Positions 1-8,487 are shown, counted from the stretch's first letter. The stretch: 64,000 nucleotides of DNA from CAWIVJ01 sp963839525 (GCA_963839525.1 CAWIVJ010000004.1:33762-97761); one strand, 5' to 3'. Translations and numbers: made by a program. Notes: generated by a model from the letters alone, not told the origin.

Positions 1-1
1 A

Positions 2-484
2 AAACTTCTTGATTTTGTACAAAAAAGCGGAACAAAAGTTTATAAAATACCTTTTGCCGATAAATTATTAAAAATAATAGGATATGAAGAAGGATTTATA
101 GGCAAAACAGAAGGTCTTAAAAGCTTATATATTAATATTTTAACAAGAGAAGAAATAAAATTACCGTTAAAAACAGAACCTATGTTTATATTAAGAGATT
201 CATCTCTGGATGACTATCGTACTATACAGCAATTCCATAAATGGTATGCAATGAAACTTAATTTACCGGGTTTTGATGTAGAATCACAAAATAATTTCCA
301 AAAATTTTTAAATCCTTCTAACGATGAAAAAATTAAAGAATTAAGCGTTGAAGAAATATTAGGATTAAAAGAAGCAATAGCAAGAGATATTGAAGCAATA
401 AATTTTGTAACTGATTTTGTTAAATCCACGACGGGCTCTAAAAATGCTCTTAAAAAAATGGTTTCCGGTGGAGCATCTATCTGA
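2..484 (+). CDS. C-terminal part of an unrecognised protein (5' end outside window)
   Basis: The reading frame is open from the first complete codon to a TGA at the end of this interval, so this is the 3' end of a gene that starts before the window. The Met at 182 has no Shine-Dalgarno sequence upstream and is most likely internal. The visible ~160 residues are soluble, mixed charged and hydrophobic, with a predicted helical stretch (SVEEILGLKEAIARDIEAI) and no signal peptide or membrane segment. I recognise no family. It is not obviously in an operon with the following ferredoxin, which has its own promoter. Confidence 0.75.
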   Translation, partial: KLLDFVQKSGTKVYKIPFADKLLKIIGYEEGFIGKTEGLKSLYINILTREEIKLPLKTEPMFILRDSSLDDYRTIQQFHKWYAMKLNLPGFDVESQNNFQKFLNPSNDEKIKELSVEEILGLKEAIARDIEAINFVTDFVKSTTGSKNALKKMVSGGASI

Positions 485-583
485 ACAGTAATGTAAAAAT
501 TAATATATATAATTAATATGCCTCTTTATATTTAAACTTATCATATTTTAGAAATTACCCAACTTTCTTTCAATACTTTACCC

Positions 584-611
584 TTTACTTTTGCCTTTTT
601 CTTGTTATAAT
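584..611 (+). promoter_or_regulatory. Extended -10 promoter of the ferredoxin gene
   Basis: A TATAAT box at 606-611 is preceded by TGT at 603-605, giving the extended -10 form TGnTATAAT. A weak -35 (TTTACT, 584-589) lies 16 bp upstream. The start codon at 666 follows about 54 nt later with its own AAGGAGAA ribosome binding site. Confidence 0.6.
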
Positions 612-665
612 CGTCTATGTAAATTTAATTTACATAAAGTGGATTATTAAAAAGGAGAAACTAAG

Positions 666-842
666 ATGAATGTAAAAATCGAAGACGGATGTATTGCTTG
701 TGGTGCTTGTGAATCCATTTGCGATGCTGTATTTACGGTAGAAGATATTGCCGTGGTAAATCAAGCTGCTGTTGCAGACAATATAGACTGTGTTAAAGAA
801 GCAGCTGATGCTTGCCCTGTAGGCGTTATCGTTATTGAATAA
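666..842 (+). CDS. Small single-cluster [4Fe-4S] ferredoxin
   Basis: This 58-residue protein is a minimal ferredoxin and low-potential electron carrier. It contains the cluster motif CIACGACESIC (residues 9-19) and a distal CPVG, so four cysteines can bind one [4Fe-4S] cluster; the second half has no second CxxCxxC, unlike clostridial 2x[4Fe-4S] ferredoxins. The protein is acidic, as expected. ATG is chosen because AAGGAGAA lies a few bases upstream. The gene stands alone between an extended -10 promoter and a strong hairpin terminator, so it is probably monocistronic and well expressed. Partner enzymes are not visible here. Confidence 0.9.
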   Translation: MNVKIEDGCIACGACESICDAVFTVEDIAVVNQAAVADNIDCVKEAADACPVGVIVIE

Positions 843-858
843 TTAAAAAATAAATTTT

Positions 859-898
859 TAATAAGCGGTACCTGCAAAATTGCAGGTACCGCTTATTA
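859..898. terminator. Bidirectional hairpin terminator after the ferredoxin gene
   Basis: A perfect inverted repeat (left arm core AAGCGGTACCTGCA at 863-876, loop AAAT, right arm 881-894, extendable two to four pairs outward) sits between the ferredoxin stop and the end of the leftward TPR gene. On the minus strand it is followed by a T-rich tract, and on the plus strand by a TTTTTT run at about 908, so it can serve both convergent transcripts. Confidence 0.85.
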
Positions 899-919
899 TT
901 ATAAGCTTTTTTATAATAA

Positions 920-1531
920 TTAATTTTTTAGAATAATTTGTTTTATATAATTTCTCACCGCATCTGTTATCAATAAGCTTGGTTCTTTCATACAAAATTC
1001 GTCAAGTTTTATTATGCCATATCTGATATCTCCGCTTTCAATGTATAAAAGCCCTAAAACTACCATATCCAAAGGGTTTTTATCTTTTTTGGCTTCATAA
1101 ATTTTTATTTTACTATTAATAATTTTTTGGGCTTTAAACGATTTTACAAGATTCTGATAATATAAAAAATTAAGGTTGTACTGGGTAATTGAATTTTCAA
1201 AACAAATCTGGGCTTCTTTAAAATAGCCTATTTTCATGTATAATTCCCCAAGATTATTGTAATAGACTGCAGTTGCCTGAGTTTTTGGGTTGAGAGTTAT
1301 TGCCAGATTAAATTCTTGAATAGCCTGATAATAATTTCCCTCAGATAAATAATTAAGACCGAGGTTATTGTGATAAATAGCATTTTTAGCTGCATCAATT
1401 TTATATACATCCGTCTTTATATATCCTGATGTAAAAAAAGTTATCATCAACAAAAAGAGAATCTTCATTAACTTATTATTTATAACAGGTGCATGATGAT
1501 ATTTCTTTTTAATGAACAATTTTATTATCAT
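920..1531 (-). CDS. Exported or membrane-anchored TPR protein
   Basis: This 203-residue protein has a hydrophobic segment around residues 23-37 (ILFLLMITFFTSG) that looks like a signal peptide or anchor, followed by about three tetratricopeptide repeats (for example NNLGLNYLSEGNYYQAIQEF and NNLGELYMKIGYFKEAQICF). TPRs mediate protein-protein contacts, so I infer an envelope scaffold role. Its ATG overlaps the TGA of the upstream MBL-fold gene (ATGA), suggesting translational coupling. An internal Met at 1468 just before the hydrophobic core is an alternative start. It is the last gene of a leftward cluster of five. Confidence 0.75.
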   Translation of the reverse strand: MIIKLFIKKKYHHAPVINNKLMKILFLLMITFFTSGYIKTDVYKIDAAKNAIYHNNLGLNYLSEGNYYQAIQEFNLAITLNPKTQATAVYYNNLGELYMKIGYFKEAQICFENSITQYNLNFLYYQNLVKSFKAQKIINSKIKIYEAKKDKNPLDMVVLGLLYIESGDIRYGIIKLDEFCMKEPSLLITDAVRNYIKQIILKN

Positions 1532-2466
1532 AAAACTATTTCAAACCCTTCGTACGCAACATAAGTTGTGTCAGAAATTTTTTGATAATGTTGAGCTATT
1601 TCATGTAATTTTTCATCATTATAGGTCGGATCAAAATGATAAAAGACCAATTTTTTTGCGCCTGATTGTTTTTTAGCATCAAAAGCCATTTCAAAAGTTG
1701 AGTGGCCATAGCCTTGTTTAGGAGCGTAAGAATTTAAATAATCATCTGTTGTATACTGAGAATCATGTATTAACAAATCACAATTTCTTGCAAATATTGA
1801 TAATTTTTTATCCCCGCCTATATAACTTTCCTTGTCAGTTGCATAGACCATAGACTTATTATTATAAGCTATTTTATATATAATAACTCCGTCTTGAGGA
1901 TGGGCGTAGGATTTATAACAAGATATTATTACTTCATTATTTTTTGGAATTAAATCCTCTTCCGTTTCGATTCTTTTAAGAAGCATACCTGAATCATTGA
2001 ATACAACAATATCTGTATCATCAATATCAAAGATATTTAAATTTGCGGCCATATCACCCAAATCTAAAGGAAAAGATTTTGTAAAAAGAAGCTGCGCAAG
2101 TTCATCTGCAAGATTTTCATGGTAATTAGAAGAACCAAAAATATTCAACTGCGTAGTTGGAATGTGCGAAGGTCTAAAAAAAGTAAAGCCTTGTATATGG
2201 TCCTGATGAATATGGCTTAACAACAAAGTTGCTTCAATAGGTTTTCGCTCATATAAACTTGGTCCGGATGAGATATGCTCCTTAAGAAGTTCATTTCCCA
2301 GTTCAATTAATCCTGTTCCCGCATCAATTATTATTAAATGCCCGCCGACATTAACTTCAACACAAGAAGTATTCCCTCCGTATTCTAAATAATCTTTATT
2401 CGCTAATGGGTAACTTCCTCTGACACCTCTGAATTTTACTCTGAATTCATCTTTAGTATTTTTCAT
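1528..2466 (-). CDS. MBL-fold metallo-hydrolase (PhnP/cAMP-phosphodiesterase-like group)
   Basis: The 312-residue protein has the metallo-beta-lactamase motif SHIHQDHIQGF (metal ligands near His85, His87, Asp89, His90), later DSQY and GHS segments and a C-terminal FYHFDP with a further ligand His. The N-terminal FRGVRGSYP...GGNTSC pattern is typical of MBL hydrolases acting on phosphodiester or cyclic-phosphate substrates rather than lactams. The substrate cannot be named from sequence. There is no signal peptide, so it is cytosolic. An AAGGAT site precedes the ATG. It lies 10 nt downstream of the metallophosphoesterase gene and overlaps the next TPR gene. Confidence 0.8.
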   Translation of the reverse strand: MKNTKDEFRVKFRGVRGSYPLANKDYLEYGGNTSCVEVNVGGHLIIIDAGTGLIELGNELLKEHISSGPSLYERKPIEATLLLSHIHQDHIQGFTFFRPSHIPTTQLNIFGSSNYHENLADELAQLLFTKSFPLDLGDMAANLNIFDIDDTDIVVFNDSGMLLKRIETEEDLIPKNNEVIISCYKSYAHPQDGVIIYKIAYNNKSMVYATDKESYIGGDKKLSIFARNCDLLIHDSQYTTDDYLNSYAPKQGYGHSTFEMAFDAKKQSGAKKLVFYHFDPTYNDEKLHEIAQHYQKISDTTYVAYEGFEIVL

Positions 2467-2476
2467 ATTTTTATCC

Positions 2477-3460
2477 TTATTTTTTTTCTATAATATAAGT
2501 TCCGCTTCGATCTAAATCCGTTCCATAATATGTTTTAGAGCCAAAAGCCATCATTTTTGCTCTTTTTTGAACATCTTTATACCTTGTTTCTTTAAAATAT
2601 ATATCGAAAATAACTTTATTCCTTTGATTACTTACCCTGATAAGCCTAAAAGCATTAGGGTATGAAACCAATGAAGGAGTATTGATATGTAGAATATTTC
2701 CGATTTGAGTTATCTTCGTAGTATGGTAATGACCCGAAAAGACAGCTATAGGATTTTTGTATTTATTTATAACTCCCAAAACTTCATCCGAATTTAATAA
2801 CCTGTGTCCTGCACTATTAAGAGGTTCTATCAATGGCACATGAAGAAAAATTAATACTGTATCTTTTTTCGACTTAGAAAGTTCTTTATCCAGCCATTTT
2901 AACTGCTCCGCATCAATTTTTCCGTTAGCGGTTATCCTTGTATCAATAATTGAATCAAGCCCTATAATCTTATAACCTTTCTTTGGCATAAAAGAATAAT
3001 AAGTTTTTGAAAAGTTAAAATCTCTATTGTGAGAATTTAAAATCTTCCAATAAATACTTTTAGATAAAAATCCGCCTATGCAAATATCATGATTACCTAA
3101 AACAGCATACCAGGGAACACTAAGCTGATTTGCCAAAGATATAAATTTCATTAATTCCTTGTGATAAGGCATATTAACCATATCTCCCGTAAACATTACA
3201 AAATTTACATCCGGTATTTCATTTACCTGAGCAATAGCATCATTAAGAAGCTCTCCCGACTCTGCCGTCAATCTGTAAGAAGTATTAGTTTTTGCAGATG
3301 AATAATGAGCATCGCTTATTTGAACAAAGGTAAGGTTATTTCCGCATGCCGAATAAACTTTCAGACCTAAAAACATTAGACCGGCTAAAAAAAGTACTGA
3401 AATACCGTTAATTAATCTTGATATAAAATTTTCTTTATTGCTTTTTTTGCGTTTCTTCAT
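2477..3460 (-). CDS. Membrane-anchored calcineurin-like metallophosphoesterase
   Basis: This 327-residue protein starts with a basic stretch and one hydrophobic segment (about residues 16-38), so it is probably anchored with its catalytic domain outside the cytoplasm. The domain carries the full motif set: ISDAH (Asp50, His52), GDMVN (Asp93), GNHD (Asn123-Asp125), a LHVP segment and GHYH. Such enzymes use two metal ions to cleave phosphomonoesters or diesters; the substrate is unknown. Its ATG overlaps the TGA of the upstream TPR gene (ATGA), and the MBL hydrolase follows after 10 nt, so two unrelated phosphoesterase folds are co-transcribed with envelope TPR proteins. Confidence 0.85.
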   Translation of the reverse strand: MKKRKKSNKENFISRLINGISVLFLAGLMFLGLKVYSACGNNLTFVQISDAHYSSAKTNTSYRLTAESGELLNDAIAQVNEIPDVNFVMFTGDMVNMPYHKELMKFISLANQLSVPWYAVLGNHDICIGGFLSKSIYWKILNSHNRDFNFSKTYYSFMPKKGYKIIGLDSIIDTRITANGKIDAEQLKWLDKELSKSKKDTVLIFLHVPLIEPLNSAGHRLLNSDEVLGVINKYKNPIAVFSGHYHTTKITQIGNILHINTPSLVSYPNAFRLIRVSNQRNKVIFDIYFKETRYKDVQKRAKMMAFGSKTYYGTDLDRSGTYIIEKK

Positions 3461-4869
3461 CTTTTGTTAAATCTCATTTCTATTAAATCCTTAGTTTCAT
3501 TATAATGCAAATTATCTCCGATTGCTTCATAAATTTTTAATTTTGCCAAATAAAGCTCTTTTACACAAGGGTATTTTTTTATTGCTGCATTTAAAGAGCT
3601 GATTGCATACCCCGGATTTGAGTTATCATAATAAATATAACTTAAATCAATAAAATCCTGATAATTTATAGGAGTAATTTTTGTCGCGGTGTTAACATAC
3701 TTAGTATAATTTTTTTTATCTCCGAGTGATTTGTAACATTGCGCCAGGTTATAGTAATAAATAGGTCTAAGTCCATCAAGCTCAATTGCTTTGTTAAAAT
3801 TCACAATTGCAGCTTCAATGTTTTTAAGTTTATAGTTACAAAGTCCGACATAGTTAAAAATTTCAGCATTTTCACCTGATTTAAGAACTTTTAGAAAAAT
3901 ATCTAAAGCCGTTTTATACTCTCCTAAACAATAGTTTATTTTCGCTAATTCAAACTCATACTCATTATTATCGTTTATTGCTATAGCGTTTTGTATGCTT
4001 AATTTTGCTTCTTCATAATGGCATAAAGCCATATTTACTCTTGCCATCAAAAGAAAAGCAAAGTCTGATTTGGGACAAAATTCAAGATATTGTTTTGAAG
4101 CAAGCAAAGCATAATTAAATTGTTCTGTTTCAAAAAAACTTATTGCCAAACTTAAATAAACTTGTAAAAATTTAGGGTTTATCTTAACAACCTCTTTGTA
4201 ATTATCAATTGCTTTAGGATAATCACATTTTTTCCTGTAATAATCTCCTAACCAATAATATGCCAAATAATCATTACTATTTAACTTTATAGCTTTTTGC
4301 AAGTAAAAAAACTGTTTCCCTTCATCTCCTAATTGATTATAAAGATTAGCTAGATTAACCAGAGGCTGAGTATAATTTTTACTTATACAATTAGCTTTTT
4401 TAAAATATTTAATTGCAATTTCCGGATTTTTTTTGCACCAATAAGCCATTGCAAGATTATTGTAAGCTTGAGCATTTCTTTTATTAAGTGTTATCGCTTT
4501 ATAGAAATACTCTATAGCTGTATCAAACTCTTTTTTTTGATAAAACTCCTGTCCTTTTGTATTATAGTAATCAGAATCATAAATCACTTTATCTAAATCA
4601 ACCTGAGACGACGTTGCAGTTTGTTTGGATGTTTTAGAAATATCAATCGCGGGAGGTGAAATCTTATCTCTTAAAGTCTTAGCTTTAATATTATCCGGTT
4701 CAATAGTAATAATTAAGTCTAAATATTCTAGAGCTTTGACCAAATTATTTGAGTTAAAATAATTTGTTGCAATATAAAAGTAATCATCAGTTAACTCGCT
4801 TGCCTGAACAGGGCTTATCCAAAGCAAACCAGACAATACAAAAACAAAAAATATTATCCCTTTTTTCAT
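3457..4869 (-). CDS. Exported TPR-repeat protein
   Basis: The 470-residue protein begins with a clear signal peptide (MKKGIIFFVFVLSGLLWISP, then VQASE, cleavage probably after VQA) and continues with about ten TPR units such as YNNLAMAYWCKKNPEIAIKY and FNYVGLCNYKLKNIEAAIVN. It is probably a periplasmic scaffold. No Shine-Dalgarno sequence precedes the ATG; instead an extended -10 box (TGTTATAAT) ends 7 nt before it, so the mRNA may start at the start codon. It overlaps the next gene by ATGA. The function beyond protein binding is unknown. Confidence 0.8.
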   Translation of the reverse strand: MKKGIIFFVFVLSGLLWISPVQASELTDDYFYIATNYFNSNNLVKALEYLDLIITIEPDNIKAKTLRDKISPPAIDISKTSKQTATSSQVDLDKVIYDSDYYNTKGQEFYQKKEFDTAIEYFYKAITLNKRNAQAYNNLAMAYWCKKNPEIAIKYFKKANCISKNYTQPLVNLANLYNQLGDEGKQFFYLQKAIKLNSNDYLAYYWLGDYYRKKCDYPKAIDNYKEVVKINPKFLQVYLSLAISFFETEQFNYALLASKQYLEFCPKSDFAFLLMARVNMALCHYEEAKLSIQNAIAINDNNEYEFELAKINYCLGEYKTALDIFLKVLKSGENAEIFNYVGLCNYKLKNIEAAIVNFNKAIELDGLRPIYYYNLAQCYKSLGDKKNYTKYVNTATKITPINYQDFIDLSYIYYDNSNPGYAISSLNAAIKKYPCVKELYLAKLKIYEAIGDNLHYNETKDLIEMRFNKR

Positions 4870-4876
4870 AAAAGTA

Positions 4877-4885
4877 ATTATAACA
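4877..4885 (-). promoter_or_regulatory. Extended -10 box 7 nt before the TPR gene start (leaderless promoter)
   Basis: On the minus strand the sequence reads TG-T-TATAAT, then 7 nt, then ATG at 4869. A transcript starting the usual 6-8 nt after the -10 box would begin at the start codon. No -35 hexamer is obvious, which is acceptable with an extended -10. Confidence 0.55.
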
Positions 4886-4901
4886 TGAATTAGAAAAATA
4901 T

Positions 4902-5624
4902 TTATGTAATTTCTCCCATGTTAATCTTTTCTATTACACTCTCGGCATTTTGCAAAAGTAAATTTCCATTATTATCAAAACCTTCAAAAATCCCATTCTT
5001 AATTTTATTAAATACCGCTATTTTAAGATTTTCTTTTCTGGTTAAAATTGAATTTTTTTCATAATCCTCTTTTATAAGCAAAAATCCTTTTTTTAAAAAA
5101 TCTTCATAATTTACAAAAAAATCTTCGATTAAATTTTGCATAAATTCTTTTTTATCAACCGATTTCCCTAATTCAATATTAAGCGATGTTACCGGACAAT
5201 CAATTCTATTTAAATCTTCAATTGAAGCATTCAAATTTATGCCTATTCCAAGCGCAATTCCTTTTAAGTTCTCACCTTTTATAACCGTTTCCGCCAAAAT
5301 ACCACAAACTTTTTTACCGTTCACCAAAATATCATTTGGCCATTTTATTTGGGGGTATAAATTAAATCTCTCAAACTGCTTGCAAAGACAAACAGATAAA
5401 TACTGTGTCAAGTTGGCGTAAACATTTTCAACCTTATCCGAAGGTTTTAATACAAATGTCATGTAGATATTTTCTCTGCCCAAATCAACCCAAGAACGCT
5501 GAAAACGTCCATGCCCTTTGGTTTGAACATTTGCAGAGATTACTATCTTATCTGCCAAATTATCAATGTTCTTTTTGGCATAAGTATTTGTTGAATCTAT
5601 TTCATCCAGATAAAGTATCTCCAT
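4902..5624 (-). CDS. birA: Biotin--[acetyl-CoA-carboxylase] ligase, monofunctional
   Basis: This 240-residue enzyme adenylates biotin and transfers it to the biotin carrier protein of acetyl-CoA carboxylase. It has the biotin-binding loop QTKGHGRF (residues 35-42), KWPNDI and KVCGILAE motifs, and a C-terminal SH3-like domain. It lacks the N-terminal winged helix of the E. coli repressor form, so it is a ligase only. No Shine-Dalgarno is visible; a TATAAT box ends 8 nt before the ATG, so it may be leaderless. It diverges from the ATP synthase operon across about 70 nt and is followed 32 nt later by the TPR gene. Confidence 0.92.
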   Translation of the reverse strand: MEILYLDEIDSTNTYAKKNIDNLADKIVISANVQTKGHGRFQRSWVDLGRENIYMTFVLKPSDKVENVYANLTQYLSVCLCKQFERFNLYPQIKWPNDILVNGKKVCGILAETVIKGENLKGIALGIGINLNASIEDLNRIDCPVTSLNIELGKSVDKKEFMQNLIEDFFVNYEDFLKKGFLLIKEDYEKNSILTRKENLKIAVFNKIKNGIFEGFDNNGNLLLQNAESVIEKINMGEIT

Positions 5625-5645
5625 AGTTAATTATTATAACTCAAG

Positions 5646-5673
5646 TTGTCAAAAAAAAATTAAGTGATACAAT
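5646..5673 (+). promoter_or_regulatory. Promoter of the ATP synthase operon
   Basis: A -35 box TTGTCA (5646-5651) and a -10 box TACAAT (5668-5673) are 16 bp apart, and TGA just before the -10 makes it an extended -10. The atpB start is 23 nt further, with GCGAGGAT as ribosome binding site. Confidence 0.65.
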
Positions 5674-5695
5674 AGGTTTTGTTAGCGAGGATAGT

Positions 5696-6385
5696 ATGAG
5701 CGAAGCAGGTCACTGGATAGCGCAAATTGGTCACTATAGTTTTAATATGGACACTTTGGTAACAATGTGGACAGCAATGTTTTTTCTCATCATCTTTGCA
5801 CTTATTGCAACCCGTAAATTAACTCTTGTACCATCCAAAATACAAGCTTTTTCAGAAAGTTTGCTGGGTTTTTTCTGCAGTCTGACGGATTCTATGATTG
5901 GACCTTCAGGCAGAAAACATATACCTCTGGTTGCATCTTTATTTTTATTTATTGTTACAGCGAACTTAATGGGACAGCTTCCTCTCAGATTAATTCACCT
6001 AAAATACGGAGGGGAATTGGCTTCTCCTACAAATGATATAAATTTAACTGCTGCAATGGCTGTTCTTGTTTTAATTTATTATGTCAGTGCCGGATTTGCA
6101 AAGAAAAAATGGAAATTTTTAATACATGATTTTAGTTTTGTGGGAATTATTCTATTTCTTGTAGAAATTCTTGAAATGATTACACGCCCTTTAACTTTAG
6201 CCCTGCGGCTTTTTGGAAACATATTGGCAGGAGAAATTTTAATTTCCGCGTTATTAGGAATGTGTGCATATTTATTGCCGCTCCCGATAATGTTTTTTGA
6301 AGTACTTGTATCTTTTGTACAAGCACTGGTATTTACTATGTTGACGGTAGTATACATATCATCGGCAACATCAGAAGATCATTGA
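5696..6385 (+). CDS. atpB: ATP synthase F0 subunit a
   Basis: This 229-residue integral membrane protein forms the half-channels that pass ions to the c-ring. It has five to six hydrophobic segments and the family signature RPLTLALRLFGNILAGEI, which contains the essential arginine near residue 172. The length is normal. It is the first gene of an operon ordered a, c, b', b, delta, alpha, gamma, as in cyanobacteria. No atpI-like gene precedes it within this window; birA diverges directly upstream. Confidence 0.95.
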   Translation: MSEAGHWIAQIGHYSFNMDTLVTMWTAMFFLIIFALIATRKLTLVPSKIQAFSESLLGFFCSLTDSMIGPSGRKHIPLVASLFLFIVTANLMGQLPLRLIHLKYGGELASPTNDINLTAAMAVLVLIYYVSAGFAKKKWKFLIHDFSFVGIILFLVEILEMITRPLTLALRLFGNILAGEILISALLGMCAYLLPLPIMFFEVLVSFVQALVFTMLTVVYISSATSEDH

Positions 6386-6456
6386 GGAGGCTTAGAAGTT
6401 TAGAAGGTAGAGGTTTAGTTTCCTCAAAAAATAAATAACGATAATAGTATAAGTAG

Positions 6457-6476
6457 GTCAGGCATACTTGCCCGAC
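6457..6476 (+). promoter_or_regulatory. Small stem-loop just upstream of the atpE ribosome binding site
   Basis: GTCAGGCA - TACT - TGCCCGAC folds into a hairpin with one internal mismatch. It ends 6 nt before the AAAGGAG site of atpE. The c subunit is needed in much higher copy than a, and such hairpins can mark mRNA processing or stability points; that role is inference. Confidence 0.4.
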
Positions 6477-6494
6477 AACATAAAGGAGAAAAAT

Positions 6495-6746
6495 ATGGTA
6501 GCAGAAGAAGTAAAAACAATTTCGGATTTAGCACAGTTAGGTGCAGGTATCGCAATCGGATTCGGAGCAATAGGAGCCGGAGCCGGAATCGGTATTGCAA
6601 CAAAAGGGTTGATGGATGCAATCTCCAGACAGCCTGAAATTGCCGGTAGAGCTGTAGGATTCTTTTTAGTAGGTGCCGCTTTGGCAGAAGCTTGTGCAAT
6701 TTACGCTTTGATTATAGCTTTAAAATTATCCGGAATGATAGGATAA
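6495..6746 (+). CDS. atpE: ATP synthase F0 subunit c
   Basis: This 83-residue two-helix protein forms the rotor ring. Helix 1 contains the glycine-rich GAIGAGAGIGIA, the loop has the conserved RQPE, and helix 2 has the ion-binding glutamate in AALAEACAIYAL. The start is set at 6495 because AAAGGAG lies 6 nt upstream; an in-frame ATG 27 nt earlier has no such site. Helix 1 lacks the glutamine and helix 2 the Ser/Thr after the glutamate that sodium-type rings use, so I infer proton coupling. Confidence 0.95.
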   Translation: MVAEEVKTISDLAQLGAGIAIGFGAIGAGAGIGIATKGLMDAISRQPEIAGRAVGFFLVGAALAEACAIYALIIALKLSGMIG

Positions 6747-6848
6747 AAATCTTAGGCAAAAACAAATTACAAGCTTGAAATCAGAGCAGGTCGAACTTAA
6801 CGGTCGTAATATAAGAATTTGCGGCAACAAACTTCACAGGAGCAAAAT

Positions 6849-7268
6849 ATGGAATTTAACGCTACTTTTATAGTTTCAGCAATAAGTTTTATTGTCTTTA
6901 CAGTAATTATGAATGCGATTTTTTATAAACCGCTTCAAAATATTGCGTATGAAAGACAAAAATTTATTGATGATACTAACAAAGCCGCAAAATTCAATAA
7001 AGCACAATCCGAACTGATTATCAAAGAAAGAGAAAAAAAACTTGAACAAACTAAGCATGATGCTAAAAAAATTATTGTTGATAAAACAGAAGAAGTTAAA
7101 ACTAAAAAATCAACTTTAGCCTCTGAAGCTCAAAAAAAAGCAATTCGTGAAGTAGAAAGTGCTAAAAATGAATTACAAAAATCAAGAGAAGAAGCACAAA
7201 CCGCTTTACATGGAGAAGTAAAAAAACTTGCAGAAATTATTTCTGTAAAGGTTTTAGGTAAAATATAA
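6849..7268 (+). CDS. ATP synthase F0 subunit b'
   Basis: A 139-residue peripheral-stalk protein with one N-terminal membrane helix (about residues 5-26) and a long charged coiled coil. It is the first of two adjacent b-type genes; a split b/b' pair is typical of cyanobacteria and phototrophic proteobacteria. ATG 6849 is chosen because AGGAG lies 6 nt upstream; the extension to 6819 lacks support. A 75-bp double-hairpin repeat fills the gap to the b gene. Confidence 0.88.
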   Translation: MEFNATFIVSAISFIVFTVIMNAIFYKPLQNIAYERQKFIDDTNKAAKFNKAQSELIIKEREKKLEQTKHDAKKIIVDKTEEVKTKKSTLASEAQKKAIREVESAKNELQKSREEAQTALHGEVKKLAEIISVKVLGKI

Positions 7269-7270
7269 TA

Positions 7271-7345
7271 TGTCATCCCGAACTTGTTTCGGGATCTAAC
7301 CGGTATAATACGCTGATAAGATGCTGAAACAAGTTCAGCATGACA
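7271..7345. repeat. Double-hairpin dispersed repeat, copy 1
   Basis: The element is bounded by TGTCAT and ATGACA and consists of two arms, each a hairpin: CCCGAA-CTTGT-TTCGGG and GCTGAA-ACAAG-TTCAGC. The arms are inverted relative to each other and differ by paired changes that keep both stems intact. It lies between the b' and b genes of the ATP synthase operon. Related copies are at 27406, 43927 and 53926. Confidence 0.85.
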
Positions 7346-7364
7346 AAAAACGGAAAATATAACA

Positions 7365-7883
7365 ATGTTTAATCTTGAAACAATATCTCATATATGGAAC
7401 ACTATCGTTAAATCAAATACATTTAACTTTATTATTTTTACATTGATTCTTATATGGATTTTTAAGAAAATTGACTTTAAAAAAATAATAGCAACTTTAC
7501 AAGAAAAAATAATCAAACTTATAAATGAAGCAAAAAATAATAAAGAAGAAGCTGATAATTTGCTCTTTTCTGCCGAAAAAACTGTTAAAAATTTAGGTGA
7601 AGAACTAAAGGTTATAGTTGAAGATGCAACAAAAAGTGCTGAAGTTATTAGTAATAAAATATTAACAGAAGCTAAAAATCAAATTGAAAATATTGAAGCT
7701 AATGCAAAAAAAATTATTGCTGCAGAGGAAAAATTACTTATTTCTAAATTAACAAAAAACACTTCTCAGAACTCTGTTGAAGTGGCAAAGACAAACGTTA
7801 AAAATATTTTGTCCCAAACCCCGACATTACATGAAAAATATATAAATGAAAGTATAGATGAATTAGACAGGATAAATTTTTAA
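7365..7883 (+). CDS. atpF: ATP synthase F0 subunit b
   Basis: A 172-residue protein with an N-terminal membrane helix (about residues 18-36, TFNFIIFTLILIWIF) and a long Lys/Glu-rich coiled coil that forms the peripheral stalk with b' and binds delta. Only a weak GGAAAA element precedes the ATG, and the dispersed repeat lies just upstream. The stop codon is directly followed by the ATG of the delta gene, so the two are translationally coupled. Confidence 0.9.
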   Translation: MFNLETISHIWNTIVKSNTFNFIIFTLILIWIFKKIDFKKIIATLQEKIIKLINEAKNNKEEADNLLFSAEKTVKNLGEELKVIVEDATKSAEVISNKILTEAKNQIENIEANAKKIIAAEEKLLISKLTKNTSQNSVEVAKTNVKNILSQTPTLHEKYINESIDELDRINF

Positions 7884-8432
7884 ATGGCAAATACTAAAAG
7901 TACCATAATAGCAGATAGATATGCTGATTCTCTTGTAAATATTGCGAAAGAGGGTAAATTAACTTATGAAAAAATCAGTTCCGATTTAAATTTAATTAAA
8001 GATATCTTAACTCAATCCAAAGATTTAAATGATTTTTTAACCAATCCGATTATTTCTGTTGATGATAAAAAAGATATTATAAATAAAGTTTTTTCTGATG
8101 AAATTGATACTTTTATAGTTAATTTTCTAAAAATCCTGATAGACAAAAACCGATTTAATGAATTTGACAAAATTTTAAATTCTTACAATAAATATTTAGA
8201 CGATATAAATAACATAAGCAGAATTAAGGTTACTTCTGCGGTTGAAATGTCTGAAGAATCAAAGAAAAAATTAAAAATAAAACTCGAAGAAAAACTCAAG
8301 AAAAATGTGATTTTTGATTTGGAAATAAATTCCGATATAATCGCAGGACTCGTAATCAAAATGGGTGACAATGTAATAGATATGAGTTTAAAGCATAAAC
8401 TGGAAGATTTAAGTAAAAACATAATCAAGTAA
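7884..8432 (+). CDS. atpH: ATP synthase F1 subunit delta (OSCP)
   Basis: A 182-residue soluble protein with the family layout: an all-helical N-terminal domain that binds alpha, and a C-terminal domain ending in a segment such as DIIAGLVIKMGDNVIDMSL, the conserved signature for binding the b subunits. It starts immediately after the stop codon of atpF with no separate ribosome binding site, indicating coupling. The length is normal. Confidence 0.92.
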   Translation: MANTKSTIIADRYADSLVNIAKEGKLTYEKISSDLNLIKDILTQSKDLNDFLTNPIISVDDKKDIINKVFSDEIDTFIVNFLKILIDKNRFNEFDKILNSYNKYLDDINNISRIKVTSAVEMSEESKKKLKIKLEEKLKKNVIFDLEINSDIIAGLVIKMGDNVIDMSLKHKLEDLSKNIIK

Positions 8433-8487
8433 ATGGTAAAAAGGAAAACAGGAAAAAAAGTTAAACAAAAGCAAGGAGTAAAAAATA

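Noticed and set aside
6495..6746. Sodium-coupled ATP synthase
   Set aside because: Subunit c lacks the Gln in helix 1 and the Ser/Thr next to the ion-binding Glu that sodium-type rings have.
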